Of a stretch of DNA of 64,000 nucleotides, positions 25,317-33,951 are shown one piece after another. How positions within the stretch are numbered: the first letter of the stretch is position 1; each line of letters starts with the position of its first letter. Under the pieces are notes generated by a model. It saw only the letters and a program-made list of their open reading frames with translations, searched no databases and had not been told where the DNA came from. Both the position numbers and the translations under genes were made by a program. Source of the stretch: an uncultured bacterium (lineage in GTDB: Bacteria; Actinomycetota; Coriobacteriia; Coriobacteriales; Atopobiaceae); contig CAJMNO010000004.1 of NCBI GenBank assembly GCA_905214865.1, positions 62,001 to 126,000 of the forward strand, in the 5' to 3' direction.

Positions 25317-26357
25317 ATGAGTCGCAGGCCAGTGAGGGTAGTCCAGTACGGTTGCGGGAAGATGGCAAAGTACACCATTCGTTATCTGCACGAGCACGGA
25401 GCACAACTGGTGGGCGCCATCGACACCAACCCCGACAGGGTGGGGATGGACGCGGGCGACTATGCGGGCCTGCCCGTCAAGCTGGGCGTCAAGATCTCCG
25501 ACAACGCGGACAAGGTGTTGGACGAGACCGCGCCCGACATCGCAATCGTCACCCTGTTCTCGCTCGTCGACGACATCGCGCCGATGGTCGAGAAGTGCGT
25601 GAGCCGCGGCATCAGCGTCGTGACCACCTGCGAGGAGGCGACCTTCCCCTGGACCACCTCGGCGGCCACCACGAACCGCCTCGACGCAATCGCCAAGGAG
25701 AACGGCGCCACCATCGTCGGCGCCGGCATGGAGGATGTGTTCTGGGTCCGCATCGTCGGACTTCTCGCCGGCGCCGTGAACTCGATCACCAAGGTCGAGG
25801 GCTCCGTCTCGTACAACGTCGAGGACTACGGGCTTGCGCTCGCGAAGGCGCACGGCGTGGGTCTCACGACCGACGAGTTCGAGAAGACCCTGGCGCATCC
25901 GGACGAGATCGTGCCCTCCTACGTGTGGAACTCCAACGAGTGCCTGGCTCAGGAGCTCGGCCTCACGGTGAAGGAGGTCATCCAAGAGAACGTGCCCTAC
26001 GTGGCAGAGGCGGACACCTACTCCCAGACCATGGGGGAGACCATCCCCGCCGGCAAGGTCCTGGGCATGAACACGCGCGTGACCACCAAGACGTACCAGG
26101 GGATCGACCTGGTGACCTCGCAGATTGGCAAGGTGTACGGGCCGGATGACGGTGACCTGTGCGACTGGAAGATCTACGGCGAGCCCAACACCACCTTCCA
26201 CGTGGAGAAGCCCGACACCGTGCGCCACACCTGCGCCACCATCGTCAACCGCATCCCCACGGTCCTCTCCGCAGCACCCGGCTACCACACCGTGGACGAG
26301 CTGGAGCCGCTGCGCTACCAGACCCAGCCGATGATGCTGGACGAGTTTGAGTTCTAA
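25317..26357 (+). CDS. DapB-like NAD(P)-dependent amine/imine dehydrogenase
   Basis: A 346-residue oxidoreductase with an N-terminal Rossmann domain (VVQYGCGKMAKYTIRYL, then GAIDTNPDRVGMD) and a C-terminal catalytic region resembling dihydrodipicolinate reductase and 2,4-diaminopentanoate dehydrogenase. The stretch ISVVTTCEEATFPW matches the conserved active-site region of that group. It is larger than biosynthetic DapB (about 250-270), so a catabolic amino-acid dehydrogenase is more likely. ATG 25317 follows GAAGGGAG. It stands alone behind a palindrome and in front of a large repeat island. Substrate uncertain. Confidence 0.72.
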   Translation: MSRRPVRVVQYGCGKMAKYTIRYLHEHGAQLVGAIDTNPDRVGMDAGDYAGLPVKLGVKISDNADKVLDETAPDIAIVTLFSLVDDIAPMVEKCVSRGISVVTTCEEATFPWTTSAATTNRLDAIAKENGATIVGAGMEDVFWVRIVGLLAGAVNSITKVEGSVSYNVEDYGLALAKAHGVGLTTDEFEKTLAHPDEIVPSYVWNSNECLAQELGLTVKEVIQENVPYVAEADTYSQTMGETIPAGKVLGMNTRVTTKTYQGIDLVTSQIGKVYGPDDGDLCDWKIYGEPNTTFHVEKPDTVRHTCATIVNRIPTVLSAAPGYHTVDELEPLRYQTQPMMLDEFEF

Positions 26358-26681
26358 GGCGAAGAGCGCACATCACAGCCGTGACCGGGGCGGAGGGGTC
26401 AAGTTGCCCCTCCGTCCCCCTTTCTTGCGGCGGCTTCCGTTCGCGTGGAGGTCTGCGTCGTGGTCTCGCGGATTCCGGATGTGGCCGCATCGGGGCTCTC
26501 CTGCTGATGGCCGGGTGGGATGCTCGAAGCGTTGACCCTGGCGGTTGCCCGCTCGAGGTCAAGGAGGGGGAGGGGGCGGGCGCGTCGCTGCCGGCGCCTC
26601 CCCGCGCGCCCCCATCCTCGGTCGGCGGCAGCGGGGGTCGGCCCTGGCCCGTCGCGGGGCCGGCAATCAGCATTCGGGCTA

Positions 26682-27021
26682 CGGCGGCGGACTCCCGAAG
26701 TGAGTGCCCGCATCGAGCCCCCTCCGCCGGGACTGCCGGACGCGCGGGGCATAACCCCAGTTGGGCGTAAATCAAACCCTGGATCATGGCGGCAAGCCCC
26801 CGAGGTGAGCACTCACATCTGGGGTCCCTGCCATTTGGCCCCCCGCTCCCTCCCGGGCGGCGGCAACCGCCCGACGTGAGCGCTCACGTCGGGAGCCTGC
26901 CGCCGCCCGTCGGCGCCCAGGGGCTACGTCCGCCCCTCCCACCTGCGCGAACGTCAGGATGCCTCTGTCGGGTGCCGACGGGTCAGCCCCTCAGACCGCT
27001 CACATCGGGCCTCCGCCGCCA
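26682..27021. repeat. Palindromic repeat island 2 (TGAGCACTCA family)
   Basis: Copies lie at about 26682-26728 (core GTGAGTGCCCGCAT), 26786-26833 (CCGAGGTGAGCACTCACATC) and 26857-26907 (CCGACGTGAGCGCTCACGTC, a perfect 20-bp palindrome), with a half copy at 26998-27021. The arms end in GGCGGCAA and TTGCCGCC or close variants. Confidence 0.7.
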
Positions 27022-27162
27022 CGAGCTGAGCCTCGGCGCGGCCCGCCCCCCTCGAGGGGCTCGGGGAGGGGGATGCCGCAGGGCCGGGCGGCGCGCGGCA
27101 GCCGGCGGGCCCTGGGCCCTCGGCTCCGCACCCCCGCCGGCGGAGCGCAGCGTTCGTGCCCA

Positions 27163-27492
27163 TGCCAGAAACTGCATCCCATGCGTACACGCGGGACGAA
27201 CTTTCTGGCGGCGCCGAAGTCCCGGCGTCCCGCCAACTGGGGAAGCGCCGCGTCGCGGCGGGCACATGTCAGAAATCGCGTGCCGTGTGTACACGCGGGA
27301 GTGGCTTTCCGACATCCGCCCGTCCCTTGGGGGCGGCTCTGCCTGGGATCGCGTCCCGCGTGTACACGCGGGACGGGGTTTCTGACCCGGGCGCGGCCCC
27401 GGCACCCCTCCGGCAGGATAGACGCGCCGGTGGGATTGGCACCATGCCGGAAACCGCGAGTCGTGTGTACACGCGGGACGCGTTTTCCGGCG
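27163..27492. repeat. Cluster of four GTGTACAC-centred palindromes
   Basis: Four copies at about 27163-27210, 27267-27314, 27341-27386 and 27445-27492. Each is an inverted repeat of about 48 bp. The outer arm reads TGYCRGAAA and its complement, the inner part CGCGTCCCG or similar, and the centre is GTGTACAC (GCGTACAC in the first). The spacers are GC-rich and not conserved. Confidence 0.7.
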
Positions 27493-27685
27493 GCGCGCGG
27501 CAGCCGGCGGGCGGCGCGGGCGAGAGGGTGGGCCCCGAGGCAGGCCCGCACCGGTGGCCGTCCCGTTCAACCTTGGCCCGTCCTCTCCCTCTCTGACCCT
27601 AGGCGGTCCGTCTGCCCGCGATCGGCACGGCTCCCTCGGTACTCCTTTGCAATCTGCAGCGTGCGGGGCCATCAATCTTCAAACA

Positions 27686-27912
27686 TTGGCAGCGAACTCC
27701 CGAAGTGAGCACTCACATCCGGATTCCGCCGCCATGGAGGGCTAGCAGGGTGGTCGTCTCCCCAGCTGCCGACCGGCCATCTCCCAGGCCATGGCAGCAA
27801 ACCCCCGATGTGAGCACTCATATCAGTCTCCCGCCGCCAATCAAGTCCGGAATGATGGCCAAATGGCAGCAAGCTCCCGACGTGAGTGCTCACTTCGGGA
27901 GGTCGCTGCCAC
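27686..27912. repeat. Palindromic repeat island 3 (TGAGCACTCA family)
   Basis: Three copies at about 27686-27735, 27791-27839 and 27863-27912. Their centres are GAAGTGAGCACTCACATC, GATGTGAGCACTCATATC and GACGTGAGTGCTCACTTC. Each is flanked by TGGCAGC(A/G)A on the left and GCCGCCA or GCTGCCA on the right. Confidence 0.72.
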
Positions 27913-28158
27913 GCTCCAGGGCGGGCGATGTCCCCTCGGCCCCTCTACCTGCTGAAACGCTGGAGGTAACCACGACCCCCGACGAGAACTCACCAGCTGA
28001 CCCACTCATATCCGTCTCCCACTTCCATGGTTCGACCCTTGATTCAAGGCACGCGAGACTCGAGAGAAATCAGGGACGAGCAAGCGCGCGATTAACGGGA
28101 GACCCGCCGGCGGAGAACCGTCCCTCCCCTTCTTAGACCATTGAGGGCGCACACCGTG

Positions 28159-28548
28159 TCAGCGCCGGGTGCTCACGGTCTGACCGGCTGGTGAGCCCCC
28201 AGAAAAGAACCCATAAGGGGAGACAGCAGTATGGGAGGTGGGGCGCGTACGGCAGCCCATCTCCGCAATCGAACGGTGGCCCCGGCTCCCTGGCGCAGGC
28301 AAGGCAACCGCATCCGGACTATCCACCACCGGGAGAGAATCTGCGCAAGACGAAGCCGGGGCCACGAACATCTGGCCCGTGGCCCCGACTTCACTGATGT
28401 TCTTACTTGGGCGACTCGTGGCGGGACGCGAGCTGGGATACGGAGTCTCGAGGGGGTTACCCACGACATCCGCCCCGAGCGGGCCGCGACCCAAGGTGTT
28501 CCCCCGATGCCACACGAAACCGCCGATGACGCTCCAACGCACGTCTCC
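28159..28548 (-). other. Uncertain open frame downstream of the aminotransferase
   Basis: On the minus strand a frame beginning at a GTG near 28548 stays open to a TGA at 28159, about 129 codons. Its translation (GGFVWHRGNTLGRG, then NISEVGATGQMFVAPASS) is less biased than the usual shadow frames, but no family is recognised and no clear ribosome site was seen. A GC hairpin at 28362-28392 lies inside it. It could instead be a structured untranslated RNA. Confidence 0.2.
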
Positions 28549-28598
28549 GGGGGATCGATGGGCGGCGTCGATGCGACCGCGAATATCGCGCAGATCTC

Positions 28599-29762
28599 CT
28601 AGAAGCCTGCCTCGTGGATCTTGGAGACCGCAAGGCGCAGCCGCTCGGGCGGCATCACCAGGGCCATGCGCACAAAGCCCTCGCCCGCGGGGCCAAAGCT
28701 GGCGCCAGGGGTGACGATGACGCCGGACTTCTCCATGAGCTCGAGCGTGAAGTCGACCGAGTCCATGCGCCCGCCCGGGATGCGTGCCCACACGAACATG
28801 GAGCCGTGCGCATTGGGACGCTCCCAGCCGATGCCCTCGAGCGCGTCGCACAGTGCGTCGCGACGCTCCTGGTAGAGCATGCGCTGACGCTCGACGCCGT
28901 CGAGCGGGCCCGTGAGCGCGGCAATGGCCACGTCCTGCTCGGGGAAGAACATGCCGTAGTCCAGCTGGCCGTGCAGCTTCTTTGCCGCGGCGACGATGTC
29001 GGGACGTCCGACCAGGAAGCTCAGCCTGACGCCGGTGACGTCGAAGGACTTGGAGAGCGAGAGGAACTCAACGCCCACCTCGCGGGCACCCTCGTACGCG
29101 AGGAACGAGCCCCCCGGCTCCTTGGTGTCAAACACGATGTCAGAGTAGGCGTTGTCGTGGATGATCACGATGTCGTGGGCCTTGGCGAAGTCGATGATCT
29201 GACGATAGACCTCGGGGGTTCCCACGGAGCCCACGGGGTTGGCGGGAAGCGAGACCACCATGTAGCGCGCGGCGTCGGCCACGTCGTCGGGAATCCCCTC
29301 CACGTAGGGCAGGAAGTCGTGCTCGGCGCTGAGCGGGTAGAACGCCAGCTTGGCACCCGCAAGCAGGCTCGCCGTGCGGAACAGCGGGTAGCACGGGTCG
29401 GGGACCAGCACCGTGTCGCCCGGGTCAACAAGCGCCTGGCACACAAAGCCCATGCCCTCCTGCGTGCCGTGGCAGCTCATGACCATGCCCGGCGTGATGC
29501 CGTCGACGCCGTAGCGCCTGTGGTAGTAGTCGCAGACCGCCTGGTCCAGCTCGTCGCGGTCATGCAGGGAGTACTTCCAGTTCTCGGGGTTGCTTGCGCT
29601 CTTCACCATCGCGTCGATGAGCCGCTGGTCGGGGGCAAAGTCGGGCGTGCCCACGGACAGGTCAAAGACCTCGCGGCCCCTCGCCTCAAGCTCGCGGCGC
29701 CTGACGTTGAGGGCGGCGAACACCTCGTCTCCAAACAGGTCGAGCCTCTTCGAGAACCTCAT
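28599..29762 (-). CDS. Class I/II PLP-dependent aminotransferase
   Basis: A 387-residue fold-type I aminotransferase. The PLP lysine is in SLSKSFDVTGVR, the PLP-ring Asp in HDNAYSDIVF, and the NP of VVSLPANPVGS is the substrate-loop Asn. The Arg of the C-terminal region is in GFVRMAL. The sequence is of the LL-diaminopimelate or alanine-type subgroup; the exact amino acid is not determinable. ATG 29762. It is upstream of the repeat island and downstream of azlCD with a 278-base gap, so probably its own unit. Confidence 0.88.
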   Translation of the reverse strand: MRFSKRLDLFGDEVFAALNVRRRELEARGREVFDLSVGTPDFAPDQRLIDAMVKSASNPENWKYSLHDRDELDQAVCDYYHRRYGVDGITPGMVMSCHGTQEGMGFVCQALVDPGDTVLVPDPCYPLFRTASLLAGAKLAFYPLSAEHDFLPYVEGIPDDVADAARYMVVSLPANPVGSVGTPEVYRQIIDFAKAHDIVIIHDNAYSDIVFDTKEPGGSFLAYEGAREVGVEFLSLSKSFDVTGVRLSFLVGRPDIVAAAKKLHGQLDYGMFFPEQDVAIAALTGPLDGVERQRMLYQERRDALCDALEGIGWERPNAHGSMFVWARIPGGRMDSVDFTLELMEKSGVIVTPGASFGPAGEGFVRMALVMPPERLRLAVSKIHEAGF

Positions 29763-30040
29763 GGCACATCCCCTCTCCCCCGCCCAATGCGGGGCCCTTC
29801 CACCGTGGCGTCACGCGGGCGACACCACGGAGACCGCCGCTCGGAGCGGGTGAGGCGCATCCGACGCACGACGGAGAATCGCAGTGGGTTTTATTGTATA
29901 TCGAGGTTCCTTGAGGAGAGGTGCGACGGACCACCCCCACGCCAATCCCCATGGCAGCCAGCGTAACTCGCCCGCGGGGGCGCGGTCGCCCCGCAACGTC
30001 AGGCGTTGCCAGCGAGCGATGCCGCAGAGGGGCCGAGGGC

Positions 30041-30355
30041 CTAGAGCGCCTGCACCAGGAGCGTGACCGCGAGGACCGAGGCGCAGCAGGCGCCCGACAC
30101 GGCGAACAGGCCGGCGCCCATCCACGAGAGGACGATGCCCACGGCGAGCGCCACCGCACCGGCGACCGGCACCCCGGTGGCGCCCAGGATCGCCGGGAAC
30201 GTCATGACCGCGAGGGTCACGTAGGGGACGTAGTAGAGGAACGAGCGGAAGAAGGGGCTCGTGATCCTCCGCCTGATGAGCGTGGCGGGGAGCGCCCTGG
30301 TGGCAAACGTCACGCCCGCCATGATCGCGACGTAGACCCAGCCGGTCGCGCCCAT
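30041..30355 (-). CDS. azlD: AzlD family branched-chain amino acid exporter subunit
   Basis: A 104-residue protein with four membrane helices, the small partner of AzlC in branched-chain amino acid (and analogue) export. Family landmarks are the N-terminal FATRALPATLIRRR and the YVPYVTLAVMTFPAIL stretch. ATG 30355 is one base from the azlC stop, so the two are translationally coupled. The frame extends 22 codons upstream into azlC but that part is not AzlD-like. Confidence 0.88.
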   Translation of the reverse strand: MGATGWVYVAIMAGVTFATRALPATLIRRRITSPFFRSFLYYVPYVTLAVMTFPAILGATGVPVAGAVALAVGIVLSWMGAGLFAVSGACCASVLAVTLLVQAL

Positions 30356-30356
30356 G

Positions 30357-31223
30357 CTATGCCTCCACCGCGGCGGTGGCGGAGGACAGGGCGACGGGCT
30401 CGAACGCTCCCTGCCGCCCATCGTCGGAGTCGGGGGCGACGTCGTTGCGCGTCTCGCCCTCCTCGTCGGGCACCGGGAACAGCACGGCGGCAGCGGCCGC
30501 GATCCCCACCGTCAGCAGGATGGTGCGGACGCCCTCCGAGAGGCCCGAGACCAGCGGTGCCACGGAGGCGGCCAGGCTGGCGGCAAAGCTCACGGCGACG
30601 ACCCCGGCCACCGCGTGGTTCTCCCGAGCCGGCGGGATGATGACCGCGAGGAACATGCCAAAGAGCGAGACGCTCAAAGCCTGCACGACCAGGCTGGGGA
30701 GGACGCTGCCGACGACCATGCCCAGGGCCGCGCCGCCCGCCCATCCAATAAGGGGCAGGACCATGGTCCCCAGGGCGCGGGCGGGCCGCACGTCTCCCCT
30801 CTGGGCGATGTTGACGGCGAAGATCTCGTCGGTGTTGTCGAAGGCGATGAGCGCGCGCATCCAGAGTGGCGTGTCGCTTGCGAACCGCTGCGAAAGGACG
30901 CATCCCATGAGCAGGTAGCGGGCGTTTGCCACGAGCATCATCGCGGCGAGCTCGAGGTATCCCGCATGGGCCGCCACCAGCGTAAACCCGGCGTACTCGC
31001 CCGCCGACGCGTTGCAGAGGAAGCTCACGAGCACGCCCTGCCCAAGGCTCAGGCCCGCCATCTTCGCGGCGATGCCGAGCGAGAACGACACGGCGAGGTA
31101 CCCCAGGGCGATGGGGAGTCCGTCGGCGAGACCCTCGCGAAACGGTGCCGCCCACTCCCCCGCGCCCCGGCGGGACGACCCCTTTGACCCCGCCATGGCT
31201 GTTGCAATACTCGCCTGTCCCAC
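30357..31223 (-). CDS. azlC: AzlC family branched-chain amino acid exporter
   Basis: A polytopic membrane protein of about 288 residues. Landmarks are GLPIALGYLAVSFSLGI, LCNASAGEYAGF and NARYLLMGCVLSQRF, all typical of AzlC (YgaZ) proteins. The GTG at 31223 is chosen because GGGGAG lies before it; a GTG at 31247 and an ATG at 31193 are alternatives. It forms a pair with azlD. A LysR gene is divergent with a palindrome between them, which suggests control by that regulator. Confidence 0.88.
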   Translation of the reverse strand: MGQASIATAMAGSKGSSRRGAGEWAAPFREGLADGLPIALGYLAVSFSLGIAAKMAGLSLGQGVLVSFLCNASAGEYAGFTLVAAHAGYLELAAMMLVANARYLLMGCVLSQRFASDTPLWMRALIAFDNTDEIFAVNIAQRGDVRPARALGTMVLPLIGWAGGAALGMVVGSVLPSLVVQALSVSLFGMFLAVIIPPARENHAVAGVVAVSFAASLAASVAPLVSGLSEGVRTILLTVGIAAAAAVLFPVPDEEGETRNDVAPDSDDGRQGAFEPVALSSATAAVEA

Positions 31224-31299
31224 GTCTGCTCCCCACGCCGTAAACACCCTGTGACTTCTTTAATAGCATCGCGGGAGTAATTAGTTAAACGAATGTATT

Positions 31300-31323
31300 T
31301 TATGGTTCGATTAGCAACCATAA
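31300..31323. promoter_or_regulatory. Palindromic operator between azlC and LysR
   Basis: TTATGGTT and AACCATAA, perfect 8-bp arms separated by 8 bases, lie in the AT-rich divergent promoter region 26 bases before the LysR start. It is a likely LysR-binding site. Confidence 0.55.
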
Positions 31324-31348
31324 TGCATGCACGTGAGGGAGGGCCCAC

Positions 31349-32227
31349 ATGAGGACGTCGCGCTGTCAGGTCTTCTGCACGGTGGTTGAGGCGGGCAGCT
31401 TCACCCAGGCGGCGCGCGAGCTGGGATACACGCAGAGCGCCGTGAGCCAGACGGTGCACTCGCTGGAGTCGGAGCTGGGGGTGACCCTGCTCGACCGCAG
31501 GCGGGGGTCCCTCTCGCTCACCAGGGACGGCGAGACGTTCATGCCCAACATCCGCGCGGTGGCGCAGGCGGAGGAGGAGCTCGACCGTCGCAGGCAGGAG
31601 GTCACCGGCCTGATGGGGGCCACCATCCGCGTTGGCACCTTCTCGAGCGTGAGTCGCAGGATCCTGCCTCCGCTCATGCACCGGTTCGAGGGGCTGCATC
31701 CCGACGTGCGCTTCGTGCTCCGCCAGGGCGAGTACACGAGCATCGCCGAGTGGGTCGCGGAGGGGAGGGTGGACATCGGCTTCCTGAACGGCGACTACTC
31801 GGAGGGGCTGCCCTGCCGCACCGTGGCGACCGACACCATGATGGCGGTCCTGCCCCAGGGCCACCCCCTCGCCTCCCAGGACGAGGTGACCCTGGCCCAG
31901 CTGGCGAGGGAGCCGATCATCCTGCTGGACGAGGGCCAGGTGAGCGTGGCCCTCTCGTCGTTCCGCAGGCTCTCGCTGGTGCCGCGCATCCGCTACGAGG
32001 TGACCGACGACTACTCCATCCTCGCCATGGTGCGCGAGGGCCTGGGGGTCTCGATCCTGTACACGACCATGCTCGAGGGCTACGCCACGGGGGTGGAGGT
32101 GCGGCCCATCGCGGAGCGCCCCAGCAGGAACATCGCGCTGGCGTGGTCGGCGTGGGACACGCTCCCCGTGGCGTCGCGCAGCTTCGCCGAGTTCATCTTT
32201 GGGGAGGAGAGCAGCGCCACCACCTAG
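31349..32227 (+). CDS. LysR family transcriptional regulator
   Basis: A 292-residue LysR regulator with an N-terminal helix-turn-helix (GSFTQAARELGYTQSAVSQTV, in the first 45 residues) and an effector domain beginning IRVGTFSSVSRRILP. It is about as long as the LysR at 17461 and shares its style of effector domain. ATG 31349 follows GAGGGAGGG. It is divergent from azlCD, its probable target, and its stop overlaps that of the convergent serine dehydratase through a shared CTAG at 32224-32227. Confidence 0.92.
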   Translation: MRTSRCQVFCTVVEAGSFTQAARELGYTQSAVSQTVHSLESELGVTLLDRRRGSLSLTRDGETFMPNIRAVAQAEEELDRRRQEVTGLMGATIRVGTFSSVSRRILPPLMHRFEGLHPDVRFVLRQGEYTSIAEWVAEGRVDIGFLNGDYSEGLPCRTVATDTMMAVLPQGHPLASQDEVTLAQLAREPIILLDEGQVSVALSSFRRLSLVPRIRYEVTDDYSILAMVREGLGVSILYTTMLEGYATGVEVRPIAERPSRNIALAWSAWDTLPVASRSFAEFIFGEESSATT

Positions 32228-33846
32228 CCCAGGGCGCACCCGCGGCAGCTGGGGCAGGCGGCGATCCCGCCCAGCGCCGTCTCGCGCAGCTCCATGGGAA
32301 GCGAGGCCCCCACGCGCCTGGCGGCCTGGACCACCTCGTCGAAGGGCGCGACCGACCTCACGCCCGCGAGCGCCATGCGGGCGCAGGCCAGGGCGTTCGC
32401 GGCCGCCGCGGCGTTGCGCTTCTGGCACGGCTCCTCCACGAGGCCCCGCACCGGGTCGCAGGCCAGGCCGAGGAGGTTGCCCAGGGCGATCGCCGCCGCG
32501 TCCAGGCAGGCGCGCGGGCCGGCCCCCATGAGGCGCGCCGCCGCGGCCGCCGCCATGGCGCTCGCCGTGCCCACCTCCGCCTGGCAGCCGCCCTCGGCCC
32601 CCGCGACCGTGGCGTTGCGGCTGACCACGAACCCCACGGCTGCGGCGCAGGCAAGGGCGTCGCGCATCTCCTCTCGCCCTGGACGAACCGCCTCGTCGAT
32701 GGCGAGGAGGACGCCGGGCACCACGCCCGACGACCCCGCCGTCGGGGCGGCGACGATGCGGCCCATCGAGGCGTTGGTCTCGAGCACCGCCATCGCGAGC
32801 GTCGCCGCGCGGGCGTCGACCCCGCCGGCAAGCGCGTCTCCCCCGCTGGCAAGCCCCGAAAGCGCCCGGGACTCTCCGCCGATGAGGCCGCCCATGGTGC
32901 GCACCCCTCCCTCCAGGGGGCCGTACGCAGACTCGCGCATCACGTCCAGCACCCGGTCCAGGTAGCGCTCCGCCGCCGCAACGGGCCGGCCGTGCATGGC
33001 CTCGCACACCTCCTCGCGCGCCATGAACGCCTGCCCCAGGGTGAGCCCGTGCGCCTCGGCATGGGAGAGGAGCTGCGACGCGTCCTCGAAGTCGACCGTC
33101 GGGAGCAGCCGCTCCGCCTCGCCGGGCCCCATCGACGGCTCCCCCAGCCCCTCGGCGTCGGGAGCGCGCCCCAGCCCGTCGGCGGGGACGAAGCGCATGC
33201 GGCTGATGTCCGGGCTCGCGAGGATCGCCTCGCGCACCTCCCGCGACACGGGGCCGTCGACCTCCAGGACGTTAAACGCCTCGCCCCCGCGACGCGAGCG
33301 GTACATCCACACGGAGCCTATGTTGACCCCGCCCTCCCCCAGCGTGCCGGCGATGTGCCCGAGCACGCCCGGCACGTCTCGCTCGTAGAGGATGAGGGCG
33401 TTGTACTCCCCCGTGATCTGCACCGACAGACCGTCGATCATCGTCAGCCGCGCGGCCCCGCCGCCGATGGACTCGCCGCGGGCCGTGAGCTCGTCGCCGT
33501 TGGCGTCGCGCACCCACACGTCGACCGTGTTGGGGTGGGAGACCCTCGACGTGGGGTCAGCCTCGAACGACACCGCGAGCCCGCAGTCCCGCGCAAACTG
33601 CAGGGAGTCGCGGATGCGCAGGTCGTCCGTGTGGAGCCCCAGCATCCCCGCGGCAAGCGCGCGGTCGGTGCCATGGCCGCGGTACGTGCGCGCGAACGAC
33701 CCGTACAGCGTGAACCGGACCTCGGCGGGAGGCGCGTCCAAAAGCTCCCTCACCATCTGCGCGATGCGGAGCGCGCCCGCCGTGTGCGACGACGACGGCC
33801 CAACCATGATGGGTCCCAGGACATCCCTCAGGCCAAAGCTCCTCAT
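32224..33846 (-). CDS. sdaA: L-serine dehydratase, fused beta-alpha, iron-sulfur type
   Basis: A 540-residue fused enzyme deaminating L-serine to pyruvate and ammonia. The N-terminal beta domain starts with VLGPIMVGPSSSHTAG, an ACT domain follows at about 165-235 (VPGVLGHIAGTLGEGGVNIG), and the alpha domain fills the C-terminal half (ANASMGRIVAAPTAGS-like and EVGTASAMAAAAAA). The Cys-rich C-terminus CPSCRGCALG would help hold the [4Fe-4S] cluster. ATG 33846 follows GGGGAGG and is preferred over a start 21 bases upstream. It shares its terminal CTAG with the convergent LysR gene. In an anaerobe it would feed pyruvate metabolism and oppose serine use by cysE. Confidence 0.94.
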   Translation of the reverse strand: MRSFGLRDVLGPIMVGPSSSHTAGALRIAQMVRELLDAPPAEVRFTLYGSFARTYRGHGTDRALAAGMLGLHTDDLRIRDSLQFARDCGLAVSFEADPTSRVSHPNTVDVWVRDANGDELTARGESIGGGAARLTMIDGLSVQITGEYNALILYERDVPGVLGHIAGTLGEGGVNIGSVWMYRSRRGGEAFNVLEVDGPVSREVREAILASPDISRMRFVPADGLGRAPDAEGLGEPSMGPGEAERLLPTVDFEDASQLLSHAEAHGLTLGQAFMAREEVCEAMHGRPVAAAERYLDRVLDVMRESAYGPLEGGVRTMGGLIGGESRALSGLASGGDALAGGVDARAATLAMAVLETNASMGRIVAAPTAGSSGVVPGVLLAIDEAVRPGREEMRDALACAAAVGFVVSRNATVAGAEGGCQAEVGTASAMAAAAAARLMGAGPRACLDAAAIALGNLLGLACDPVRGLVEEPCQKRNAAAAANALACARMALAGVRSVAPFDEVVQAARRVGASLPMELRETALGGIAACPSCRGCALG

Positions 33847-33951
33847 GGCACCTCCCCGGTCTCGCACCAGCGTAGGCGGGGATTGTTTCGGGACGGTGAG
33901 GCATCGGAGACGTGCGTGGGTCCTCTCCCCCGCCGCCCGGTTGCGCCGGCG

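Larger units (their letters stand above)
26358..28598. other. 2.2 kb gene-poor repeat island
   Basis: The longest gene-poor stretch of the window. It contains TGAGCACTCA-type palindromes (26.68-27.02 and 27.69-27.91 kb) and four GTGTACAC-type palindromes (27.16-27.49 kb). The last 450 bases are unique sequence with a strong hairpin at 28362-28392 and a long open frame on the minus strand. No transposase or other recognised gene was found. Confidence 0.55.

Noticed and set aside
28280..28320. FMN riboswitch-like string (ATAGTCCGGATG on the minus strand)
   Set aside because: Only the short 3' motif matches. The other conserved FMN-riboswitch helices are missing and it lies downstream, not upstream, of a gene.
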